Source of the DNA: Nitrospinota bacterium
GTDB lineage: Bacteria; UBA8248
Length of the DNA stretch: 6,823 nt
NCBI GenBank assembly: GCA_003506735.1
Contig: DNYS01000149.1
Location: 2,279 to 9,101, forward strand
Direction of reading: 5' to 3'
Shown in pieces: positions 1 through 6,595 of the stretch. The position numbers and the translations under genes are program-made. The notes beneath the pieces were generated by a model that was given only the letters and a program-made list of their open reading frames with translations, was not told the origin of the DNA and made no database searches. Within the stretch, counting starts at the first letter, position 1. Every line of letters begins with the position of its first letter.

Positions 1-381
1 TTCCCGGTCATCGACCGGATCATTTCCTCCCACCGGCGGCGCATCCCGACAGGAAAACTCAACCAGGCCCTTGAGCGATGGACAACGGCCCATCCGCCGC
101 CATCGGGCCGAACCGGCCGGCGCCCAAAGCTTCTCTATGCCACCCAGGCCTCGGTGGCTCCCCCATTAATCGTCATATTTGCCGCTCGGACGGAAAGGCT
201 CCCAGAGGAGCAATACCGCAGGTATCTCGTCAACCGGCTTCGCGAGGAATTCAATTTCGAGGGAACGGCCATGCGCTTGAGTTTCAGGAAACGCGCCTCG
301 AAGGGGGGCAGGGGCTCCAAAAGCAGCGGTTCCCGCCCATCCAAAAGAAAGACCAAGGGCAGGCGTAGGCCCACCCGATAG
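1..381 (+). CDS. der: Ribosome-assembly GTPase Der (EngA), C-terminal fragment
   Basis: The frame is open from the first base, gives 126 residues and ends with TAG at 379-381; the start and both GTPase domains lie outside the window. What remains matches the C-terminal KH-like domain of Der. It shows the PTGKLNQALERW helix, the HPPPSGRTGRRPKLLYATQ strand region, then a PPLIVIFAAR strand, LPEEQYRRYLVNRLREEF and the ending FEGTAMRLSFRKR, a highly conserved block of the family. Der is a double-GTPase that works in late 50S subunit assembly, and this domain contacts the GTPase domains and rRNA. After the KH-like domain there is a tail of about 27 residues, very rich in Lys, Arg, Ser and Gly (from about residue 99), as expected for an RNA-contacting extension of variable length. 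An ATG at 154 is internal and not a start. Identification is from remembered family motifs. Confidence 0.93.
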   Translation, partial: FPVIDRIISSHRRRIPTGKLNQALERWTTAHPPPSGRTGRRPKLLYATQASVAPPLIVIFAARTERLPEEQYRRYLVNRLREEFNFEGTAMRLSFRKRASKGGRGSKSSGSRPSKRKTKGRRRPTR

Positions 382-552
382 CGGGCCGTATCGTAAAATC
401 CTTTTCCAACCCGGCGTTTTCCATAATTTGACGAAGAATTTTCCGGCGGCAATCGCGAATCCCGCCGAATGCCAGTTTGCGGGAAAGCCCGGCATACCGG
501 CAGGATGGCTCCGGCGGCCGGGAAATCGCTCATTTATGGTGGAATTCCGGTA
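382..552. other. Convergent intergenic region between der and the DUF427 gene
   Basis: These 171 bases separate the stop of der (+ strand) from the stop of the DUF427 gene (- strand). No convincing gene is visible. A GGCCC/GGGCC stem (368-372 with 383-387) overlaps the der stop codon but has no clear T-run directly after it. A stronger GC-rich hairpin at 488-522 is listed separately. Confidence 0.6.
488..522. terminator. Possible bidirectional terminator hairpin
   Basis: CCCGGC at 488-493 can pair with GCCGGG at 517-522. Inside, CCGG at 497-500 can pair with CCGG at 511-514, leaving a 10-base loop. It sits between two convergent genes, 31 bases beyond the DUF427 stop, where a shared terminator is expected. 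There is no good U-run on either strand (AAATCG on +, CTTTCC on -), so it could equally be a chance GC-rich fold. Confidence 0.3.
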
Positions 553-1332
553 TCAAACCCCTTTCGGCGCGGCCTCTCCATCCACGAAAATATCCTCCAC
601 GCGATCGGGATAGAAGGCCAAAAGCCCCTTGATTTTAGAACACTCCGGGAGCGGGTCGGGATAGCTCCACACCACGTCCTCGAATGTTTCACCGTTCACT
701 TTGGCGGACCAATAGATGGCTTTCCCCTTGTAGGGGCAGCCCGAGGTCCTCTCTGACCGCACCAGCAAGTCCATTCGGACATCTTCTTCGGGAAGGTAGT
801 ATCGGGCCGGGAGTCCCGTCTCGAACAAAAGATGGGGGCGCCGGCTCTCGGCGATGGTTTCTCCACCGAGGAGAACGCGGATGTGGCGACTGCTTCCCAG
901 CGCATCCACGCGCTTATAGGGATCGCGCGCGTGGACGAATATCTCATCCTCCTCTTCGTGCCAGGAATCCATCTTGCCCCAATAAAAAGCGATATATCCG
1001 GCGATTTCAGGGACGCTCTCGATGGGGTCCTCATAGCTCCAAACCGCGTTTTCCGCCGTCCGGTCCCGGACGGTCAGCGTCCAATAGGACGCCTCTCCCT
1101 TGACGGGTCAATGGGTGAGGTTGTCGGTCCGCTCCATGAGGTCCATCCGGACGTCTTCGGGAGGGAAATAGTACACGGGCTGGTGCCATGCTTCGCGCAT
1201 CAAAAGGGCGCGCTTGCTGTCTGCGACGGTCTCCCCGTTAAAGGCCACCCGCACCCTCCTGGGGGATATTTCGTTATTCACCCAATGGTCCCCATCGCCA
1301 CCGTCATTCGGATTTGCTTTGGATGCCATCAT
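553..1332 (-). CDS. Tandem DUF427 protein with in-frame TGA at a conserved Cys (candidate selenoprotein or nonsense-interrupted gene)
   Basis: Read through the TGA at 1110-1108, this frame encodes 259 residues with two copies of DUF427 (PF04248), a small beta-rich domain of unknown function. Copy 1 (about 25-140) has RRVRVAFNGETVADSKRALL, YYFPPEDVRMDL, then TH-[TGA]-PVKGEASYW, VWSYEDP and IAGYIAFYWGKMDSW. Copy 2 (about 149-250) has the parallel RHIRVLLGGETIAESRR, YYLPEEDVRMDL, SGCPYKGKAIYW, VWSYPDP and GLLAFYPDRVEDI. The TGA is codon 75 and aligns with Cys199 of copy 2. The start at 1332 is chosen because AAGGAGG (1345-1339) lies 6 bases before it; a second ATG follows directly, and an upstream ATG at 1416 lacks such a site. 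Restarting at ATG 972 is unlikely: no clear ribosome site, and it would remove the whole first domain core. The true stop (555-553) is also TGA. If the TGA is a plain stop, the product is a 74-residue fragment and this is a pseudogene. Confidence 0.8.
1056..1104 (-). promoter_or_regulatory. SECIS-like stem-loops just downstream of the in-frame TGA
   Basis: Reading the mRNA from the base after the TGA: GUCA (nt 4-7) pairs with UGAC (32-35). Within that, GCGUCC (16-21) pairs with GGACGC (26-31) around a UAUU loop, with an 8-base bulge on the 5' side. A second perfect hairpin, CCGUCCG (35-41) with CGGACGG (46-52), has the loop GGAC. Bacterial SECIS elements usually present a G early in an apical loop about 16-37 bases after UGA. 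The first hairpin has the right distance but no G in its loop. The second has the G but lies a few bases too far. GC-rich coding DNA folds easily, so this is suggestive only. Confidence 0.25.
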
Positions 1333-1777
1333 CCAATTCCTCCTTTTCGGTAAAATTCCAAAATCCCGCCGCGAGGCGGATCCGACGATTGCCCGGTTCC
1401 CGGCGATTCCATCCATACGGATTCAGGGCACTTTAATTCCATTCCAGGTATGATGAAAGTGTTGAGTCCCTCAAAGCGGAATTGCTCGAACCGGCCAGAG
1501 AGAGGGCTGGCGGGGCAGGGGAGTTCCCGGAAAACCCAAAATGGAACGGCTTGGCGGGATGGTGAGAAAATGCAATGAATATCAAATAGTTATCATGCAA
1601 AAACCTGACGTTGCGCTTTAAATTTACCCTCTCAAATGATTCATTTTGATTGACAAATCAGGTGTTGAAATGGCACATTTATTTACAGAATTCTCCGGGG
1701 CTTTAGATGCGAACACCGGCGAAAGGGGTTCTGGGTATTAATTCTTATAATTTATTGAAATAGAAGGAGTTCGCTTC
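1333..1777. other. Divergent intergenic region / leader of the EF-G-like operon
   Basis: These 445 bases lie between the starts of the - strand DUF427 gene and the + strand EF-G-like gene. The part next to DUF427 (to about 1560) is GC-rich. The part before the EF-G-like gene (1561-1777) is clearly AT-rich, as bacterial promoter regions often are. Small imperfect inverted repeats occur: TCAAATG/CATTTTGA at 1632-1649, and TGATT/AATCA at 1647-1660, the second overlapping the best -35 match. No RNA gene or riboswitch was recognised. Confidence 0.55.
1650..1679 (+). promoter_or_regulatory. Candidate sigma-70-type promoter for the EF-G-like operon
   Basis: A perfect -35 hexamer TTGACA (1650-1655) lies in AT-rich DNA about 120 bases upstream of the EF-G-like start. 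The -10 is weaker: CACATT (1674-1679) after an 18-base spacer. A perfect TATAAT exists at 1746-1751 but has no -35 match at the usual distance, so it may be an alternative start or chance. Assigned from consensus only. Confidence 0.35.
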
Positions 1778-3865
1778 ATGGTACGGGATGTCGGGGCCCT
1801 TCGAAACGTTGGATTTTTGGGTGAGGGAGGAAACGGCAAGACCTCTTTGGTTGAAGCTTGTTTATACACCGCTGGCAGCACGGATCGGCTGGGGAAGGTC
1901 GATCAGGGAAATACGATCCTCGATGTCGAACCCGAGGAAATCAACCGGCGGTCCTCCATTGCCGCCTCAATGGGTTATGCCAGTTGGAAAAAACAGCATA
2001 TCAATCTGCTGGACACCCCCGGATATTCCAACTTCATCGCTGAAACCGTGGCGTGCATTCGTGTGATAGACAACGCTGTCATTGTCCTCAACTCCCACGA
2101 CGACCCGAAGGTGACCACAGAGAAAGTCTTCGAATGGGTGGAGAAAGAAAATATCCCCCGGTTTTTGTTTGTGAACCACATGGACCATGAACAAGCCGAT
2201 TTCGAGCGTGCTTTGGAAAAAGCTGAATCGCTCCTGGGGACTCGTGTGGCGGCGCTCCAGCTGCCCATCGGCAGCGGCGAAAGCTTTCGGGGGGTGGTGG
2301 ACCTGATTTCGGGCAAAGCGTATGGCTACGAAACAGATGGGAACGGCAAAGGCCAGGAGGAGGAAATTCCGGCCGACATGGCCGGTTCATTCGAAGAGAT
2401 GAGAGGAAATCTCATCGAGTTCGCGGCCGAGGCCGATGAGTCGCTGCTCGAAAAATACTTAGAGGGCGAGGAACTCTCCTCCGATGAAATCGTCCGGGGA
2501 TTAAAGCAAGGAATCATGGAGGGGGCCTTTCTGCCAGCCCTTTGCGGATGCGGGGTGAAAAACATCGGAACCGACGCTCTCCTCGATGTGCTGGTCGATT
2601 TCGGCATATCCCCCGACCAGCGGCCAGCGGTCACTGCGAACGGCGGGGACGGGGAAGACGTATCCGTGGAGGCCGATCCCGACGCGCCTTTCCGCGCTTT
2701 GGTGTTTAAAACGGCCGTGGATTCCTTCGCCGGAAAATTGAACATCTTTCGCGTTCTGTCCGGATCGATTTCCTCCGATTCGATGGTGCTGAATCCGAAC
2801 CGGGACGAAAAAGAGCGTCTCGGCACCCTCCTGTATATCCAGGGGAAAAACCAGGTGGCGGTTTCCGACAGGTTGCTTCCGGGCGATATCGCCGCCGTGG
2901 CGAAGCTCAAAGCCACCGAAACGGGCGATACGCTATGCGATGATAAAGTAAGCGAGAAATTCCCGCCCATCGAATATCCAACTCCAGTCATCTCCTATGC
3001 CATTTCGCCAAAGAGCAAGGGGGACGAGGAAAAGCTCAGCACCTCGCTCAGCCGGATGAAAGACGAGGATCCCGTTCTGCGTACGAGCCGCAACGAGCAA
3101 ACCAACGAATTGCTTCTCTCGGGATTGGGCGTTCTTCACCTGGAGGTCGTGGTCGAACGGATTAAACGCAAGTACGGCGTTGAAGTGGAGATGAGAACCC
3201 CGCGCGTTCCTTACAAGGAAACCATCAAGGGCCGGACCAAGGTGCAGGGGCGCTATAAAAAACAAACCGGAGGAAAAGGCCAGTTCGGCGACACCTGGAT
3301 CGAGATCGAACCCCTTACGCGTGGAGACGGGTTCGAGTTTGTCGATAAAATCGTGGGCGGGGCGATTCCGAAAACATATATTCCGGCCGTGGAGAAAGGA
3401 ATCGTCGAGGCGATGGTCAACGGCTCCCTGGCGGGCTTCCCGGTGACGGACCTTCGGGTCACCCTGTTTGACGGAAGTTTCCACGATGTCGATAGCTCCG
3501 AGATGTCGTTCAAAATCGCCGGCTCTTTGGGTTTCAAAAAGGGGATGATGGCCTGCAAGCCGACTCTGCTCGAGCCGATCATGAATATGGATGTCACCGT
3601 ACCCGACGATTATATGGGCGACATCATCGGCGATTTGAACGCGCGGCGCGGCCGGGTGATGGGCATGGATTCCGCTCCGGGCGGAAAGCAGACCATCCGG
3701 GCCCAGGTGCCCATGGCGGAGGTATTGAACTATGCGCCTTCGCTTCGCTCGATGACGCAAGACCGGGGCGATTTCTCGATGGAATTTTTCCGCTACGATG
3801 AGGTGCCGGGACAGGTGGCCGAAAAAATAATCTCAGAAGCCACGGCTGCCCGGGAAGAAGAGTAA
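1778..3865 (+). CDS. fusA: Elongation factor G-like GTPase (EF-G2-type paralog)
   Basis: 695 residues, the usual EF-G length, with all five domains: G domain (about 1-290), II (299-385), III (398-470), IV (472-593) and V (594-675). EF-G moves tRNA and mRNA through the ribosome using GTP. The P-loop is GEGGNGKTS (15-23) and G3 is DTPGY (79-83), where canonical EF-G has DTPGH; the Tyr form is typical of the EF-G2 branch. G2 reads RRSSI (57-61) rather than RGITI, and G4 reads NHMD (133-136) rather than NKMD. Domain IV keeps GGKGQFG and the tip GSFHDVDSSE, with the His at residue 569, so ribosome binding and tRNA contact look preserved. Domain V has LLEPIM, YMGDIIGDLNARRG and LRSMTQ. The start has AAGGAG (1764-1769) 8 bases upstream. 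It is the first gene of a probable three-gene operon. It is probably an accessory EF-G, but whether the genome has another copy is not visible here. Confidence 0.9.
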   Translation: MVRDVGALRNVGFLGEGGNGKTSLVEACLYTAGSTDRLGKVDQGNTILDVEPEEINRRSSIAASMGYASWKKQHINLLDTPGYSNFIAETVACIRVIDNAVIVLNSHDDPKVTTEKVFEWVEKENIPRFLFVNHMDHEQADFERALEKAESLLGTRVAALQLPIGSGESFRGVVDLISGKAYGYETDGNGKGQEEEIPADMAGSFEEMRGNLIEFAAEADESLLEKYLEGEELSSDEIVRGLKQGIMEGAFLPALCGCGVKNIGTDALLDVLVDFGISPDQRPAVTANGGDGEDVSVEADPDAPFRALVFKTAVDSFAGKLNIFRVLSGSISSDSMVLNPNRDEKERLGTLLYIQGKNQVAVSDRLLPGDIAAVAKLKATETGDTLCDDKVSEKFPPIEYPTPVISYAISPKSKGDEEKLSTSLSRMKDEDPVLRTSRNEQTNELLLSGLGVLHLEVVVERIKRKYGVEVEMRTPRVPYKETIKGRTKVQGRYKKQTGGKGQFGDTWIEIEPLTRGDGFEFVDKIVGGAIPKTYIPAVEKGIVEAMVNGSLAGFPVTDLRVTLFDGSFHDVDSSEMSFKIAGSLGFKKGMMACKPTLLEPIMNMDVTVPDDYMGDIIGDLNARRGRVMGMDSAPGGKQTIRAQVPMAEVLNYAPSLRSMTQDRGDFSMEFFRYDEVPGQVAEKIISEATAAREEE

Positions 3866-3884
3866 TCTCCGCCGAAGAGGAAGT

Positions 3885-5072
3885 ATGGATATGGCTAAAG
3901 GGGGCAACCTGCTCGACGACGATGACGCCGACGATGGGTCATTCGACGACTACGGGGACGATTTAGACGGAGGCCTGTCTCAATCCGGCTCAGCGAAGAA
4001 AAAGGGCGGGGGCCTCGTCAAGACGATCGGCATTGTCTTGGTGGCGCTTCTCGTTTTTGGCGGCGGCGGTTGGGCGGGGTACCAGTACTGGTGGATTCCG
4101 CGCCAGTTGAAGAAACAGCGAATCGCCGAGGCCAAGAAAAAACAAATCGAGTTGAAGCGCAAAAATGCCGCGAAGATCAAAAAAGCCAACGAAGAAAATA
4201 AAAAGCGGGCGATGGCGCTTTACCGAAAAAGGCAATCCGACGCCGCGAAATTAAAGAAAATCGCGGACAACACAACCGCTTCTTCCGGTGGAGCGATGGC
4301 GGTGAGCCCTGTTCCCACCAAGGCGGACGGAAAGAAAAAGGCGCAACCGGCCCGGGCCGTGCCCGCCAAAACCATGGCCAAGGAGGTACCTTCCGAAGCG
4401 TCGGCGAAAAGCACGAGAACCGCACGTCGAATAAAAAGAATGGCCTCGAGGGCAAAGCAAAAGAGAAGACCGGCCCCGCCGAGAACGTTAAAAAAGGGCC
4501 GTCGGGCCGCAACGCCACGCCCTCCCAGGCGTACATCGCGAAAGCGGATTCGATCGAGTAGCACCGCCTCGGAACGGACGGCGAAAAAGGGTTCCGCACG
4601 CTATTACAGTGTGCAAATCGCTACGTGCCGGACAGATAAGTGCGTTCGCTCTTTCGTGGACAAACTTCGCGCCAAAGGTTACCGGCCCTTTGTGAGCGGA
4701 CGATCCAAGTCTTCTTCGTCCTCGAAGCGGACCGAGGTGCTGCTCGGAGATTTTGCGGCGAAACCCGATGCCCTTTTCGTTGCATCGAGGGCCAGAGCCA
4801 AGAAAATTCGGGTTTCGGTTTATAAAACCGGGGGTAAATGGCTCGTTTCCGCCGGCTCATACGCGGACCTCGAAGACGCCGCCCAGCGTATGGACATTGT
4901 GGAGGATTCGGGCCTGCAGGCAAGGCTCGCACCGAGGACCACCTCCTCGACGAAGCCGGGTCTTCGGGCCGTCCGAATCGGGAAATTATCGAGCCGCCGG
5001 GAGGCCAGAGACATTCTGAGGCGCGTTTCCAAGGCAGGATTCCGCGGCTCCTACGTTGTCAGGCGGAAATAG
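3885..5072 (+). CDS. Membrane-anchored SPOR-domain protein
   Basis: 395 residues. The N-terminus is very acidic (Asp-rich, about 11-28) and presumably cytoplasmic. It is followed by KKK, then one membrane segment (about 46-66, TIGIVLVALLVFGGGGWAGY). Next come a Lys-rich, probably coiled-coil helix (about 72-128), a low-complexity linker (130-238) and a C-terminal half with two SPOR-like repeats. The first begins YYSVQIATCRTDKCVRSFVD (240-259) and continues through VLLGDF. The second begins KWLVSAGSYADLEDAA (318-333) and continues through VRIGKLSSRREARDIL. SPOR domains bind peptidoglycan lacking stem peptides, usually at division sites, so a periplasmic cell-wall role is inferred. It starts 19 bases after the EF-G-like stop. 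GAGG (3877-3880) lies 4 bases before the first ATG and 10 before a second ATG at 3891, which is an equally good start. Residues about 174-225 may be frame-shifted. Confidence 0.82.
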   Translation: MDMAKGGNLLDDDDADDGSFDDYGDDLDGGLSQSGSAKKKGGGLVKTIGIVLVALLVFGGGGWAGYQYWWIPRQLKKQRIAEAKKKQIELKRKNAAKIKKANEENKKRAMALYRKRQSDAAKLKKIADNTTASSGGAMAVSPVPTKADGKKKAQPARAVPAKTMAKEVPSEASAKSTRTARRIKRMASRAKQKRRPAPPRTLKKGRRAATPRPPRRTSRKRIRSSSTASERTAKKGSARYYSVQIATCRTDKCVRSFVDKLRAKGYRPFVSGRSKSSSSSKRTEVLLGDFAAKPDALFVASRARAKKIRVSVYKTGGKWLVSAGSYADLEDAAQRMDIVEDSGLQARLAPRTTSSTKPGLRAVRIGKLSSRREARDILRRVSKAGFRGSYVVRRK

Positions 5073-5093
5073 GCGAAAGCAGGAGGTTGGGGA

Positions 5094-5504
5094 ATGGTCC
5101 CGGAAGCAGAAGGCGTGACCCACCCGCAGATCCCCGACAAGCTATTCTTCAAGATTGGCGAGGTGGCCGAGCTGACCGGGACAAAACCGCATGTGCTTCG
5201 CTATTGGGAGAGCGAATTCAGAATGCTCCGCCCGGCGAAGGGGGAGTCCGGCCAGCGAATATACCGCCGAAAAGATGTCGTTTTGATTTTTTCCATCAAA
5301 CAATTGCTTTACGAGGAAAATTTCACGATTGCCGGCGCGAAAAAGCAGCTACAAAAAAAACGCTCAAACCAGACCGAGGCGAACCGTATAAAGGTCAAGG
5401 CCCCTGAGGAATCGCCTCAACCGGGTTTATTCGGAAATCAAAAAAATGTGGACATTGCGTGGATTCGCAATGAATTGACGGACCTTCTCGACTTCTTGAA
5501 ATAG
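5094..5504 (+). CDS. MerR-family transcriptional regulator (small)
   Basis: 136 residues. The N-terminal winged helix-turn-helix is clear: [20 protein letters not shown] (18-37) followed by WESEF, then the wing [20 protein letters not shown] (53-72) and [12 protein letters not shown] (75-86). The W-E pair after LRY and the R-x-Y-R-R-x-D wing are typical of the MerR DNA-binding domain. The remaining C-terminus (about 87-136) is short and charged. It has no cysteines or recognisable effector domain, so it is not a metal or redox sensor of the classical kind. AGGAGG (5081-5086) lies 7 bases before the ATG. The start is 21 bases after the SPOR gene stop, so it is probably the last gene of that operon. 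Its targets are not visible; control of its own operon is possible. Confidence 0.87.
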   Translation: MVPEAEGVTHPQIPDKLFFKIGEVAELTGTKPHVLRYWESEFRMLRPAKGESGQRIYRRKDVVLIFSIKQLLYEENFTIAGAKKQLQKKRSNQTEANRIKVKAPEESPQPGLFGNQKNVDIAWIRNELTDLLDFLK

Positions 5505-5736
5505 GCCGTCCATTCTCCGGTTTCGTCTTAATGCAGAACAGGCTCCCTCTCGAAAACAAAATTTCGCATACCGCATGGGGAGAACCCGGCATTTTGGCGC
5601 TCGCTTGCTTCGGGGGCCTATAACACTTTGACCGCGGCTGCCGGATGTGGGCAAAAGATATTTCGCATCGTGAGAGAAAAGGGACCGCGAAAGGTTGACC
5701 GACAAACGAAATTTTCATTCATAAGGACCAAACTTC
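5505..5736. other. Intergenic region upstream of the TPR gene
   Basis: No gene or tRNA was found in these 232 bases. TATAAC (5619-5624) with TTGGCG (5594-5599) makes a weak promoter-like pair with a long 19-base spacer. ATTTCGCAT occurs twice (5561-5569 and 5660-5668). A short CGAAA/TTTCG stem (5551-5566) is too weak to call a terminator. Confidence 0.4.
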
Positions 5737-6372
5737 ATGGCGCGTTCGTTTCGAAAAGAGATCAAAGAGCCGGATTCATTCCATGTCTATGCTGAAAAAA
5801 TTACCTTGTGGTATCAGGCCAACACGAAACCGGTGCTTGCGTTGGCGGCGGTACTCCTCGTAGCTTTGGGGGCATTTTTCGGCTATCGGGCCTGGAAGAA
5901 CCATATCAAGGAACAATCCGGTATTGCGCTGGCCATTGCGCAAACCGAAGACGCGCTTCGAAAGGCCGCCGATAATTATCCCGGGACCAAGGCGGGCGCC
6001 ATCGCCAGATTGCGCCTTGCCATGCTTTTAAGGACTCGGGGGGCCCACAAGGAATCCGAAAAAGAATACCACCGGCTCTTGAATACAGGGGGGATCGCGG
6101 AGATGGACCGTGAACTGGCCAAGCGCGGGCTCGCCGGGACCTTGAGTCTGCAAGGGAAATGCGCCGAGGCCATCCCAATTTGGAAAAAAATTCTCTATAA
6201 TGGAAGTCTCCTAACGCCCGAGGATTTGTACATTTCCGTGGGAAGTTGCCTGGAAGAAACCGGCAAACGGGCCGATGCGCTCAAAACCTACGAGGAACTG
6301 ATTCAAAAATATCCCAGGAGCCCATTCATCACGGCACAGCTCAGGGCGCGTATGAATGTCCTGGGTAAATAG
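5737..6372 (+). CDS. Membrane-anchored tetratricopeptide-repeat protein (YfgM-like)
   Basis: 211 residues. A short basic and acidic N-terminus (1-30) precedes one membrane segment (about 31-50, ending ALGAFFGYRAW) and a long alpha-helical outer domain. Helical pairs with TPR spacing are visible at about 86-118 (AIARLRLAMLLRTRGAHKES), 130-156 (GLAGTLSLQGKCAEAIPIWK) and 163-196 (SVGSCLEETGKRADALKTYE, then LIQKYPRSP). The layout of a single anchor, then AIAQTEDAL and a KAGAIARLRLA helix, resembles the YfgM/TPR_21 family (PF09976), which sits in the inner membrane near the SecYEG translocon and periplasmic chaperones. That role is inferred by family resemblance only. AAGGA (5723-5727) lies 9 bases before the ATG. 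It is 232 bases from the previous gene, so it probably has its own promoter. A hairpin starts 8 bases after its stop. Confidence 0.8.
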   Translation: MARSFRKEIKEPDSFHVYAEKITLWYQANTKPVLALAAVLLVALGAFFGYRAWKNHIKEQSGIALAIAQTEDALRKAADNYPGTKAGAIARLRLAMLLRTRGAHKESEKEYHRLLNTGGIAEMDRELAKRGLAGTLSLQGKCAEAIPIWKKILYNGSLLTPEDLYISVGSCLEETGKRADALKTYEELIQKYPRSPFITAQLRARMNVLGK

Positions 6373-6379
6373 CGCATTC

Positions 6380-6419
6380 TTGGGCATAACTAAATATCTG
6401 ATAAGATATGTTATGTCAA
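6380..6419 (+). terminator. Long AT-rich hairpin after the TPR gene
   Basis: CATAAC (6385-6390) pairs with GTTATG (6410-6415), and ATATCT (6394-6399) pairs with AGATAT (6404-6409) around a GATA loop. There is a 3-base TAA bulge on the 5' side. The base can extend by a G-U pair, a G-C pair and TT/AA, with one bulged G. The position, 8 bases after the TPR stop, suits an mRNA 3' end, but no T-run follows. It could therefore be an RNA-stabilising hairpin or a DNA operator instead. Confidence 0.4.
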
Positions 6420-6595
6420 ATAATATATCTGCTACGATCCCCCTTCAACAGGCATAATAGGTCCATCTTGTACCCTTCCCGCATGGACCATTTCAAATCG
6501 GATATCAACCAGTGCATATGAGACATTTCAGGCTCCATGGCGCTTTATGCGCGCAGACGAAATGGTACCCGTTTTTAATCTGTCTAATGTCCTAC

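Noticed and set aside
1108..1110. TGA read as Trp through a variant genetic code
   Set aside because: The family residue here is Cys, not Trp, and the same gene ends with TGA exactly where the second DUF427 domain ends. The other genes use ordinary TGG for Trp.
832..1353. Long + strand open frame (173 codons) opposite the DUF427 gene
   Set aside because: It is antisense to a clear DUF427 coding sequence, has no ribosome site and no recognisable domain. It is open because of the codon composition of the real gene.
1447..1474. Possible - strand promoter for the DUF427 gene (TTGAGG, 16-base spacer, CATACC)
   Set aside because: The -10 matches only three of six consensus bases, and the leader would be over 100 bases. 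The match is too weak to list as a feature.
2326..3760. Two long - strand open frames (221 and 275 codons) across the EF-G-like gene
   Set aside because: They are antisense to conserved EF-G domains, have Ser- or Arg/His-rich composition and show no family motifs.
5505..5736. Searched for a tRNA or other RNA gene between merR and the TPR gene
   Set aside because: No T-loop motif (GGTTCRANNCC) or cloverleaf pairing was seen.
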